7,618 bases of DNA from the NCBI GenBank assembly GCA_017429465.1, contig JAFROU010000062.1, positions 1 through 7,618 on the forward strand, written 5' to 3'. The translations under genes and the position numbers were made by a program. Below the pieces are notes generated by a model. That model was not told the DNA's origin. It saw only the letters and a program-made list of their open reading frames with translations, and made no database searches. Of this stretch, positions 1 to 6,337 are shown one piece after another (position 1 is the first letter of the stretch; each line of letters starts with the position of its first letter). The DNA is from Candidatus Saccharimonadota bacterium (GTDB lineage Bacteria; Patescibacteria; Saccharimonadia; Saccharimonadales; Nanosyncoccaceae).

Positions 1-1718
1 CAGGCTTTAAGAGCTGGATCTTGCAGGGCTCTTGCAAATGAGAAAGTAACCGGCCATGGGAATGGCCCGTTATTAGTCACAGCTTGTAGGTTAGCGGTAG
101 CTTGCTCTACGCTTTGTCCACCACTTAAGAAAACTACACCAGCTAATTCTTTTGGCACGTGTTCACGCAAGACATCGGCCGTAGCTTTACCCACTTCTTC
201 TGGCGTCGATTGCGTAGAGAATTTTTTACCAGCCAGCACCATATTGCATTTCAAAATGCAGGCTTTTAAGTCGACATGATAATCATTAAGCTTTCTGAAT
301 AATGAATCGAGTACTTTACTAGTTACATCAATTGACCTTTGCAAATCGTAATCACCGTCATAAACTACCTCTGGCTCCACGATTGGAACGATTTTAGCGT
401 GCTGACATTCAAGCGCATATTCTGCTAAAATATTGCAGTTTTCTTCAATCGCTCGATCAGAAGGTGTAGTGTCAGTTATTTCAAAAGCGGCACGCCACTT
501 TGCAAAACGCAGCCCCATACTGTAATAATCAGCTAGTCTTGCCGGTAAATCTACCAAGCCCTTGGTGTAATTTTCTTCAGAATCGTCAAATTTAACCAAA
601 CCTTGGTCAACTTTGATACCCGGAATAATACCTTTGGCCGTGAGATATTCGACAAAAGTTGTACCATCATCCGCGCGTTGCCTGGCAGTTTCATCAAACA
701 AAATTACACCGTTTACAAATTTTTCTAAATCATGTGTGGTAAAGAAAATGTTGCGGTAATCACGACGGTGCTGTTCGTCGTCCGTAATATTCATGGAGGC
801 AAACTTCTTGGCAATTGAACCACCAGACTCGTCAGCGGCTAAAATGCCCTTTCCACTAGCTACTAAACTTGCGGCCGTAAGACTGATATCTGTGTCATCA
901 ACATCTACATCTCTTGCTAATTCTTCCAGTCTTTCAAACGTTAAAGTATCATTGAGCGAACAATTCTCAATATTGATTTTGACAAGCTTCAAAGCTTCCT
1001 TAGTAGTCTTTCTGCGCATCAAAGCACCCATTAGCGTAGCGGCTGCAATTGAATAAACAGTTAAATGAGTCATCAATTCTGTGCGCTTAGTCTCCCATTC
1101 CATACTTGAATTTGGCGTAATGATACGGTTTTCTAAAAAGATAACGAGTTTATTTTTTGCAACATAATCAACTGGTGCTTCTGAAAAAACTAGATTGGCA
1201 ATCTCAGCTAGTTCCTGGCTAGTTTTAGAAGTAAATTTCTTTGGCAAAGTTACTGCTAATTTTACTTTTGGATGTTCGGATAAATAATTCTTCAAATTTT
1301 GGCCAAGGTCAGTATCTACTGTGGCCGAACGATCCACTAGAATCCAAGCTGGTTCATCTATTGGCTCCTGCCATTGAATGTGATTTCTCTCTTCAGAAGT
1401 AAGATAGGCAACGTGATCGTCATAACTTAAAATGTAGCGGTATTCTACTGGGCAATCACCAGTATCAACCTTCTCGCAGTCAAGATCAATTGGCGCACCC
1501 ATAATTTCGGTACTAAAACCAAACTTCTCAAACACTTCTTTTGTAACTGTGGCACCGCCAAATACACTAGTACGCTTAAAAAAGTCGTAGCTATTACCAG
1601 AAAAATCAACATTTAGCCAAGGAACGTTTTCCTCGTCCATCTCGAATTTGTTGCGACGTTCGTCCAGTTGTAGATAAACGTCTTTTACGATATTTCCGAT
1701 AATAAAAATACTGCCCAT
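1..1718 (-). CDS. PfkB-like (pseudo)kinase domain fused to class I fructose-bisphosphate aldolase; 3' end beyond window
   Basis: An open frame of 572 codons starts at ATG 1718 and runs off the left edge. Residues 1 to about 255 resemble a PfkB/ribokinase fold: the start MGSIFIIGNIVKDVYL, a GG at 54-55 in SVFGGATVTKEVFEKFG, and a C-terminal helix region at 218-235. At the place where PfkB kinases have DTxGAGD this protein reads THLTVYSIAAATLMGAL, so the catalytic Asp is a Ser (S223 by my alignment). Residues about 256 onward are a class I (Schiff-base) aldolase: GKGILAADES (289-298), GVILFDETARQRADDG, GIKVD (K369), FAKWR (K407, R409), IVEPE (E448, E450), ILKCNM with the Schiff-base Lys K490, LSGG (S532) and FSFARAL (R563). 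These map at a near-constant offset of 260-263 onto rabbit aldolase D33, K107, K146, R148, E187, K229, S271 and R303, so the aldolase should cleave or form fructose-1,6-bisphosphate in the cytoplasm. About 35-55 C-terminal residues are outside the window. The aldolase call is firm. The kinase-domain call rests on pattern recognition and its role is unknown. Confidence 0.88.
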   Translation of the reverse strand, partial: MGSIFIIGNIVKDVYLQLDERRNKFEMDEENVPWLNVDFSGNSYDFFKRTSVFGGATVTKEVFEKFGFSTEIMGAPIDLDCEKVDTGDCPVEYRYILSYDDHVAYLTSEERNHIQWQEPIDEPAWILVDRSATVDTDLGQNLKNYLSEHPKVKLAVTLPKKFTSKTSQELAEIANLVFSEAPVDYVAKNKLVIFLENRIITPNSSMEWETKRTELMTHLTVYSIAAATLMGALMRRKTTKEALKLVKINIENCSLNDTLTFERLEELARDVDVDDTDISLTAASLVASGKGILAADESGGSIAKKFASMNITDDEQHRRDYRNIFFTTHDLEKFVNGVILFDETARQRADDGTTFVEYLTAKGIIPGIKVDQGLVKFDDSEENYTKGLVDLPARLADYYSMGLRFAKWRAAFEITDTTPSDRAIEENCNILAEYALECQHAKIVPIVEPEVVYDGDYDLQRSIDVTSKVLDSLFRKLNDYHVDLKACILKCNMVLAGKKFSTQSTPEEVGKATADVLREHVPKELAGVVFLSGGQSVEQATANLQAVTNNGPFPWPVTFSFARALQDPALKA

Positions 1719-1733
1719 GCTTAAATTATAGCA
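1719..1733 (-). promoter_or_regulatory. Extended -10 promoter for leaderless mRNA of the PfkB-aldolase fusion
   Basis: On the minus strand the sequence is TGC-TATAAT-TTAAGC-ATG: the hexamer lies at 1730-1725, the TGN extension at 1733-1731, and exactly 6 nt separate the hexamer from the start codon. With a standard -10 at -12 to -7, transcription would begin on the A of ATG 1718. No convincing -35 hexamer is visible, which fits an extended -10 promoter. It sits in the 33-bp gap behind rpmA, so read-through from rpmA is also possible. Confidence 0.82.
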
Positions 1734-1751
1734 CAGACAGTATAAAATATA

Positions 1752-2024
1752 TTAGCGAACTTCAACGCGAACACGTGGAAGGGAACGACCAGAGAAATGA
1801 GTCTTCTTGGTCTTCACAAACACTACCACGCCATCCTTAGCAGCATGAATCGTATAGTTACGAGACATATAAGTTCCAGGACCAGCAATTTTAGTGCTGC
1901 CAGTTTGGCGAACGATAACTTCACCGTTCTTCACCTTTTGGCCACCAAAGCGCTTGACGCCAAGGCGTTGGCCAGCATTGTTGTGGACATTTTTGGCGGT
2001 TCCGCCAGCTTTGACATGTGACAT
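1752..2024 (-). CDS. rpmA: Large ribosomal subunit protein bL27
   Basis: This 90-residue protein matches bL27, which sits at the peptidyl-transferase region of the 50S subunit with its N-terminal tail near the P-site tRNA. The diagnostic parts are MSHVKAGGTAKN at the N-terminus, RLGVKRFGGQ (20-29) and GEVIVRQTGSTKIAGPG (34-50), followed by the beta-rich body. The last 20 residues are basic and differ from the common C-terminus, but the length is normal. The N-terminus begins directly with the functional tail, with no Firmicutes-type cleavable extension. In most bacteria rpmA follows rplU; here it follows a methyltransferase gene, separated from its stop by one base (TAA-T-ATG), which implies co-transcription and translational coupling. 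The next gene downstream on this strand, the aldolase fusion, has its own promoter. Confidence 0.95.
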   Translation of the reverse strand: MSHVKAGGTAKNVHNNAGQRLGVKRFGGQKVKNGEVIVRQTGSTKIAGPGTYMSRNYTIHAAKDGVVVFVKTKKTHFSGRSLPRVRVEVR

Positions 2025-2025
2025 A

Positions 2026-3144
2026 TTATACTTTCCTTAATACTATTAATTCTCGAGCCACAACCTGCCCATCTCGATGATAGAGAAGGTCTTTTTGGCT
2101 CGCATTCTTGAACTTCCTAACATTATACCCCAGCTTCTCTATTTCGTCAAGCAGATTCAGGCGTGAATACTCGCCGTTTGGCCTGAGCCAAGCCGGTGCT
2201 GCCATCACGACTGGTGTGTTGGATTTAATCTGTTTGCCGAGGTTTTTCAGAAAACCAAGAATGATTGTGCCGCATTCCTGTTTTTCGGCTTTGAGTTTGA
2301 TTTCGGCTGGAGGTAAGGACATTGGCTTACCAAGGTATCCTTCACAAGCGACAGCATCGAATTTATCCCACTTAAAACTAGTGGCGTCTCCTACAAAGAC
2401 TGTAAAACATTCTTTCTCGGGACGATGCTTTGCGGTCTCTGTTGTTAACCACCCTAAGTTTTTAATCGAATAATCTACCATGCGGTCACTGATATCAGTG
2501 CCATACGGGCGATAGCCCATCAGCATTGCTTCCTGCAAAACTACACCAGTACCACAAAATGGATCAAGTATGACTGACCCAGTTTTTAAATCTCCACAAA
2601 GGTTGATTAGAATCTGCGCCAGTTTTGGCGGTAACATACCAACTTTAGCATCGCGAGCTGGCCTAGCTTGGTCACGTTTCGCATAGGCGGTAATATTTTG
2701 CACGCCGATTAGTTTCCACCAAGTTTTATTGGTTAGAAGTAGTTCCACATGATTAGTTTTTTCACCGAGTTGGTTATGATGTGAAGTGGCGGTAGAAATC
2801 ACCGCTGTTTGGTTCGGCACCACACGCATGCTACGGCCATGGCGACTTAAAATCTTCTTGAGTTTTAGCGCCTCATTCATAGCACTGCGTTTAGTCGCAT
2901 GGCTTGAATAATCTGATATACCCAGCGTAATCTTACCTTCTGGCAAATTTCTTAAATAATCAATCGGTTGTCCATCCAGCTCCTCGGCTAGTTTTAAGCT
3001 ACCGCCTAGGCGATTAATGTCTGGTATTTTTGTAGTCTCAATAACTGCCAGTTCATTACCAAGCGGTTTTACATTCTCAAATAAGGCCTCAAGCTCAGCT
3101 AAAGAAATCTTCGGCTGGCGCCCAAGTACGGCTAAATACTTCAT
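2026..3144 (-). CDS. Trm-G10/Trm11-like (COG1041-type) SAM-dependent methyltransferase, probably acting on tRNA
   Basis: The protein has 372 residues. The N-terminus (MKYLAVLGRQPKISLAELEALF) resembles the N-terminal domain of Trm11/Trm-G10 enzymes, which make N2-methylguanosine in tRNA. The catalytic half has the family's approach segment RPARDAKVGMLPPKLAQ (161-177), SAM-binding motif I DPFCGTG (194-200), the acidic TDIS (216-219) that would hold the ribose, and GDA (252-254). The usual motif IV of amino-methylases, D/N-PP-Y/F, is replaced by ACEGYLGKP (266-274), so the substrate or the catalytic detail may differ from classical Trm-G10. The start at 3144 is supported by the leaderless promoter just upstream. 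It heads a unit with rpmA, which agrees with a role in translation. The fold is confident; the exact substrate is inference, and some relatives are annotated loosely as DNA methylases. Confidence 0.82.
   Translation of the reverse strand: MKYLAVLGRQPKISLAELEALFENVKPLGNELAVIETTKIPDINRLGGSLKLAEELDGQPIDYLRNLPEGKITLGISDYSSHATKRSAMNEALKLKKILSRHGRSMRVVPNQTAVISTATSHHNQLGEKTNHVELLLTNKTWWKLIGVQNITAYAKRDQARPARDAKVGMLPPKLAQILINLCGDLKTGSVILDPFCGTGVVLQEAMLMGYRPYGTDISDRMVDYSIKNLGWLTTETAKHRPEKECFTVFVGDATSFKWDKFDAVACEGYLGKPMSLPPAEIKLKAEKQECGTIILGFLKNLGKQIKSNTPVVMAAPAWLRPNGEYSRLNLLDEIEKLGYNVRKFKNASQKDLLYHRDGQVVARELIVLRKV
2034..2037 (-). promoter_or_regulatory. Shine-Dalgarno of rpmA
   Basis: The minus strand reads AAGGAAAGTATAATATG. 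AGGA lies 9 nt before the rpmA ATG, inside the 3' end of the methyltransferase gene. A TATAAT touches the ATG directly, but with no spacing and no TGN it does not fit the promoter module used elsewhere in the window. rpmA is therefore best read as an internal cistron translated from the upstream gene's mRNA. Confidence 0.75.
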
Positions 3145-3159
3145 GCTTATATTATACCA
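3145..3159 (-). promoter_or_regulatory. Extended -10 promoter, leaderless methyltransferase-rpmA transcript
   Basis: The minus strand reads TGG-TATAAT-ATAAGC-ATG: hexamer 3156-3151, TGN 3159-3157, and 6 nt to the ATG at 3144. The predicted transcription start is the A of the start codon. This promoter is one half of the divergent pair that shares the 35-bp intergenic region. Confidence 0.83.
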
Positions 3160-3164
3160 TCTTA

Positions 3165-3179
3165 TGATATAATTACTCT
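3165..3179 (+). promoter_or_regulatory. Extended -10 promoter, leaderless flippase-xseAB transcript
   Basis: The plus strand reads TGA-TATAAT-TACTCT-ATG: TGN 3165-3167, hexamer 3168-3173, and 6 nt to the ATG at 3180. Its upstream edge is 5 bp from that of the opposing promoter (3151-3159), so the two polymerase-binding sites overlap. No SD sequence can exist in a 6-nt gap already occupied by the promoter edge. Confidence 0.83.
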
Positions 3180-4256
3180 ATGTCTAAACCTAAAATCAAG
3201 ATTTCGTTTCGCACGATCTTATCTATTCTGACGTTCTTTTTAGTAGCGTTTGTGGTTTGGCAAAACTTTGACGACATCAAAGAAGCGATTTCGCATCTAG
3301 GCGAAACAAATATTTTCGTCTTGATCCTACTTATTCCAGAACAACTGTTTATGTATTATTGTTGTGGTCAAATGTTTTTCTCTTACATGGCTGCCAAAAA
3401 AGGCGCCAAAAAAATCTCCAACTGGATTTTAATGCGTATTTCGCTAGAACTCAACTTTGTAAATCACGCCGTACCGGCTGGTGGTTTTGGCGGGCTAGGT
3501 TACATCGCCTGGCGCCTTAGAAAGTTTGGCGCTACACCAGGCCAAGCTAGTTTTATGTACGCCTTGCGTTATGTCATTACTATTTGTGCCAACCAATTCC
3601 AAACCATTGTAGCGATTATTTGCCTATTAATATTTGGCACTGTGCCAGATAGTGGCAAGTGGGTTATTTGGGCCACCGCATTGATTAGCATTGGTATCAT
3701 TCTCGCTATCGCCGCTGTAATTATTATCGCCAGCAGCCTCAAACGCATCCATTGGTTTGCTAAAATTGGCGCCGGCTTTATAAATGGTTTTGTTAGAATC
3801 GTAACCTTTGGGCATAAACGCAACGTAATAAAACTCGAAACCGTTGATAAATATCTTGTCGACATTCACGAGGATTTAATGACTGCCCGTCGTAATAAAA
3901 AGATGCTCATTCGGCCAATTATTTGGGGAATCATTTACAGCTTTCTCGAAATCGCCACCTACTGGATTGTTGCTACCAGTCTTGGCCACTTTGAGCTTCT
4001 ACCGCAAATTATGATCGGCGAAGCCATTGGTTCGGTCCTTGGCGCGATTATTCCGTACGGGCTCTATGAACTTGGTATGGCCGGCATCATGGTGCAACTC
4101 GGCGTTGACTTTGGTCTTGCAAGTATCGTGGTTGTAATGACGCGCGTAGTGGTACTTGGCAGCACCATTTTAAGTGGCTACGGCTTTTATCAAGATGCCA
4201 TCGCTCGAGTTGGTAAAAAAGAACAAGCAGAGGCTATGAAGATTAATGAACAGTAG
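3180..4256 (+). CDS. Flippase-like integral membrane protein, LPG synthase TM / UPF0104 family
   Basis: A 358-residue polytopic protein with hydrophobic segments around residues 12-28, 44-62, 130-152, 162-186, 245-266, 283-300 and 312-334. It has the two hallmarks of the LPG_synthase_TM family (the membrane part of MprF, and stand-alone UPF0104/AglD-like proteins): an N-x-x-x-P-A/G-G-G-x-G-G loop at NFVNHAVPAGGFGG (92-104), and a second glycine-rich re-entrant segment IPYGLYELG (291-299). There is no attached lysyl-transferase (GNAT) domain, so it is not a complete MprF. Family members move or help place lipid-linked substrates across the membrane; the substrate here cannot be told. The C-terminus overlaps xseA by 11 bp. 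The two products have no obvious functional link, so the overlap probably reflects compaction. Confidence 0.85.
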   Translation: MSKPKIKISFRTILSILTFFLVAFVVWQNFDDIKEAISHLGETNIFVLILLIPEQLFMYYCCGQMFFSYMAAKKGAKKISNWILMRISLELNFVNHAVPAGGFGGLGYIAWRLRKFGATPGQASFMYALRYVITICANQFQTIVAIICLLIFGTVPDSGKWVIWATALISIGIILAIAAVIIIASSLKRIHWFAKIGAGFINGFVRIVTFGHKRNVIKLETVDKYLVDIHEDLMTARRNKKMLIRPIIWGIIYSFLEIATYWIVATSLGHFELLPQIMIGEAIGSVLGAIIPYGLYELGMAGIMVQLGVDFGLASIVVVMTRVVVLGSTILSGYGFYQDAIARVGKKEQAEAMKINEQ

Positions 4257-5340
4257 CGAAATTAAATTCACCGTCACTGAATTTTTAAGCGCAGTAAACC
4301 AAACTCTGGATTATGCCTACTCGTCAGTCACGATTGAAGGCGAAGTCGCCAATTTTAAAATCAATCAAGGCAAATGGGTTTTCTTTGATATTAAAGATGA
4401 AGAATCTAGCGTCGGCTGTTTTATGACGCTCTACCAAATGCGTATGCCACTTGAAGACGGCATGAAAGTAATCGTGCGTGGCGTACCAAAAATCACAAAA
4501 TGGGGAAAGTTTTCTTTTACTGTACAAAACGTGATGCCAGTCGGCGAAGGCAACATTAAAAAATCACTAGAATTGCTTAAGAAAAAACTTACTGAAGAAG
4601 GCCTATTTGATCCAGCTAAAAAACGCCCAATGCCAGCCGATCTTGTAAAAATCGGTGTCATCTCATCTACTCAAGCAGCTGGCTATGCAGACTTTATTAA
4701 AATTGTTAATGAACGATGGGGCGGGCTCGACATCCAAGTTGCACACACGCAAGTGCAAGGCCTTGATGCTCCAGACCAAATCATCCGTGCACTCAAATAT
4801 TTTAACGAGCGCAGTGAAGTGCAAATTATCGCCATTATCCGTGGTGGCGGATCTGCTGATGATTTATCCGCCTTCAACGACGAGCAGCTTGTGCGCGCCA
4901 TTGCCGCTTCTAAAATTCCAGTTATTACCGGCATTGGTCATGAAGTGGATGAATCGCTCTGCGACTTAGCTGCCGACCTTCGCGGTTCGACGCCATCAAA
5001 CGTTGCTCAGATGCTAACTAAAGATCGAAAGACCGAAATTAATCGCACAAAAGAAAGTGTAATTAGGGCAGGAAAGTTGTTACTAGACAAAATTAATCAA
5101 CTAAAGAAAACTAACCAAACCATCATTAAGGATGTTCATCGACAAATCATGAATCAAATTACGGTCCTAGCTGAACAGGTCGCTAGCACCACAAAGGTAT
5201 TAAATGCCCTTAACCCAGAAAAAGTTTTACGCCAAGGCTACGCTATTCTATCTGGTAATATTTCACCTGGTAGTGTTGTAAAAATTACAACATATAAAAA
5301 ACTAATAAATGCGGAGATTAAAGATGTCCAAGACCGATGA
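4246..5340 (+). CDS. xseA: Exonuclease VII large subunit
   Basis: XseA with XseB forms exonuclease VII, which degrades single-stranded DNA from both ends in repair and recombination. The N-terminal OB-fold covers roughly residues 6-98 (FTVTEFLSAVNQTL, VTIEGEVANFK, KWVFFDIKDE). The catalytic domain follows, with KIGVISSTQAAGYADF (135-150), IIRGGGSADDLSAFNDE (197-213), and GHEVDESLCDLAADLRGSTP (231-250) continuing into SNVAQ. The C-terminal anchor ALNPEKVLRQGYAILSG (321-337) is also typical. At 364 residues it is well below the usual 400-450; the shortening is in the coiled-coil arm after the catalytic domain, here only about 60 residues (257-316). The start at 4246 lies inside the upstream gene's end. 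A weak GAGG (4230-4233) sits 12 nt upstream, so translation is probably coupled. It ends in TGA and overlaps xseB. Confidence 0.95.
   Translation: MNSSEIKFTVTEFLSAVNQTLDYAYSSVTIEGEVANFKINQGKWVFFDIKDEESSVGCFMTLYQMRMPLEDGMKVIVRGVPKITKWGKFSFTVQNVMPVGEGNIKKSLELLKKKLTEEGLFDPAKKRPMPADLVKIGVISSTQAAGYADFIKIVNERWGGLDIQVAHTQVQGLDAPDQIIRALKYFNERSEVQIIAIIRGGGSADDLSAFNDEQLVRAIAASKIPVITGIGHEVDESLCDLAADLRGSTPSNVAQMLTKDRKTEINRTKESVIRAGKLLLDKINQLKKTNQTIIKDVHRQIMNQITVLAEQVASTTKVLNALNPEKVLRQGYAILSGNISPGSVVKITTYKKLINAEIKDVQDR
5313..5316 (+). promoter_or_regulatory. Shine-Dalgarno that sets the xseB start
   Basis: GGAG lies 7 nt before ATG 5324. It favours the start at 5324 (MSKTDDK) over the in-frame ATG at 5309, which has no such site in front of it. 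It lies within the 3' end of xseA. Confidence 0.75.
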
Positions 5341-5530
5341 CAAAACAATTAATCAAAAAATCGAACAATTAAATGCCGAGGTCGAATGGTTCTATGGTGA
5401 TGATTTCTCACTCGACCAAGCCACCGAAAAATATCAAGCATCCATTGAACTCGCTAAAGAGATTGAATCAGATCTCGAAAACCTCAAGAACAAAATTACC
5501 GTACTAAGTGAAGATTTTACAAAAGCATAA
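5324..5530 (+). CDS. xseB: Exonuclease VII small subunit
   Basis: A 68-residue acidic helical protein starting at MSKTDDK. The family pattern is visible: NQKIEQLNAEVEWF, then FSLDQATEKYQASIELAKEIESDL, matching the XseB consensus of a first helix, a short S-L-E/D-x-A turn and a second helix ending in a coiled coil. Several XseB copies bind each XseA and are needed for stable, active enzyme. The gene overlaps xseA by 17 bp and is in the canonical order xseA-xseB. A further in-frame ATG at 5309 would add five residues (MRRLK); I chose 5324 because of the SD sequence and the family's usual start. Confidence 0.92.
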   Translation: MSKTDDKTINQKIEQLNAEVEWFYGDDFSLDQATEKYQASIELAKEIESDLENLKNKITVLSEDFTKA

Positions 5531-5538
5531 CCACTTTG

Positions 5539-5553
5539 TGATATAATCAAACT
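5539..5553 (+). promoter_or_regulatory. Extended -10 promoter for leaderless mRNA of the 5554 membrane protein
   Basis: TGA-TATAAT-CAAACT-ATG: TGN 5539-5541, hexamer 5542-5547, and 6 nt to ATG 5554. It occupies most of the 23-bp gap after xseB, so it starts a new transcription unit within a run of genes on one strand. The gap has no SD sequence and no hairpin terminator. Confidence 0.83.
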
Positions 5554-6333
5554 ATGGACAACCAGAATTATCCAAATCAAATGAATAATATGCCACCGAT
5601 TACGCCGATTCAACCGGCTGGACCTGCGGCACCTGGGATGATTAACCCAGTTCCAACTAATACTCTTCCACCATTACCACCAGAAGAACATCAACGTTCT
5701 GGCGGCATAGGCCAAATCCTTGTTATCAGTTTTGTTAGTATTATTGCTTTAATCTTTGTCGGCCTCTTCGTGTGGAAATTTATCGAATATAATGATTTAT
5801 CCGCCGAATTTGACGCAAAACTTGACACTAGAGTTGCTGCTGCTAGGAAAGAAATCACCGAGGAACGCGATGCTTACTGGACTGAGCAACAAAAATATCC
5901 ATATTTAACCTTTACTGGTCCAGAAGACTACGGTAGCCTCAGTTTTGAATATCCAAGGACCTGGAGCGTATACGTCAACAAAGACGCTTCTAAAGGTGGT
6001 GACTATGAAGCCTATCTTCATCCAGTAGAGGTTAGCCCAGTGTCTGACGATCTCTCACTGTTCGCACTTCGAGTTTACATTAAAGCTAAAAGCATGGATG
6101 AATACATTAAAACTTATGACAGCAACATCAGAAATGGCAAACTCACGATGTCTTCCACGGCCATTCATGGCACTCCAGCTAACGTCTATCATGGTGAGAT
6201 TTCTAGGAATATTCAAAAAGGTTACGCCACAGTCTTTAAACTTCGCGACAAAACCGTAGTGCTTGAAACCGATGCCGAAGTCTTCAAGAACGAATACGAG
6301 AAACTATTAAAAACCGTCACATTCAGCTCCTAA
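5554..6333 (+). CDS. Single-pass membrane-anchored protein with Pro-rich cytoplasmic tail and PsbP-like outer domain
   Basis: The protein has 259 residues. Residues 1-48 are rich in Pro, Asn and Met (MDNQNYPNQMNNMPPITPIQ and onward) and probably disordered. A single transmembrane helix covers about 54-77. A charged helix that may form a coiled coil follows at 82-113. The rest (about 117-259) is an extracytoplasmic alpha/beta domain. Its elements LSFEYPRTWSVYV (129-141), AIHGTPANVYHGE (203-215) and a C-terminal FKNEYEKLLKTVTFS (244-258) resemble the PsbP/lipoprotein-like fold common in small membrane-anchored proteins. There is no lipobox. The layout suggests an N-in/C-out topology. The function is unknown. 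It lies directly before a kinase/receiver pair that has no sensor domain of its own; a sensory partnership is possible but speculative. Confidence 0.8.
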   Translation: MDNQNYPNQMNNMPPITPIQPAGPAAPGMINPVPTNTLPPLPPEEHQRSGGIGQILVISFVSIIALIFVGLFVWKFIEYNDLSAEFDAKLDTRVAAARKEITEERDAYWTEQQKYPYLTFTGPEDYGSLSFEYPRTWSVYVNKDASKGGDYEAYLHPVEVSPVSDDLSLFALRVYIKAKSMDEYIKTYDSNIRNGKLTMSSTAIHGTPANVYHGEISRNIQKGYATVFKLRDKTVVLETDAEVFKNEYEKLLKTVTFSS

Positions 6334-6337
6334 GATA

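Noticed and set aside
984..1000. Close repeat of AAGCTT within the fusion gene
   Set aside because: Two copies within coding sequence (Glu-Ala-Leu-Lys-Leu); explained by codons, with no array or hairpin of useful length.
793..1056. Plus-strand open frame of 87 codons
   Set aside because: It is the antisense shadow of the PfkB-aldolase fusion, with low-complexity Ser/Leu composition and no promoter or SD. The other antisense or out-of-frame ORFs over rpmA, the methyltransferase, the flippase and xseA were rejected for the same reason.
2025..2030. TATAAT directly touching the rpmA ATG on the minus strand, as a sixth leaderless promoter
   Set aside because: The spacing is 0 rather than 6 nt and there is no TGN, so +1 would fall inside the gene. 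The hexamer is formed by the upstream stop codon TAA, and an SD serves the start.
4215..4221. A-AAA-AAG heptamer near the flippase 3' end, as a frameshift site into xseA
   Set aside because: The run is not in the frame needed for tandem -1 slippage, and xseA has its own start in the overlap.
5309..5323. Upstream in-frame ATG for xseB
   Set aside because: GGAG at 5313-5316 lies between the two ATGs and can serve only the one at 5324. The extra MRRLK is not typical of the family.
5531..5553. Possible terminator after xseB
   Set aside because: No GC-rich hairpin or T-run; the gap is used by the next promoter.
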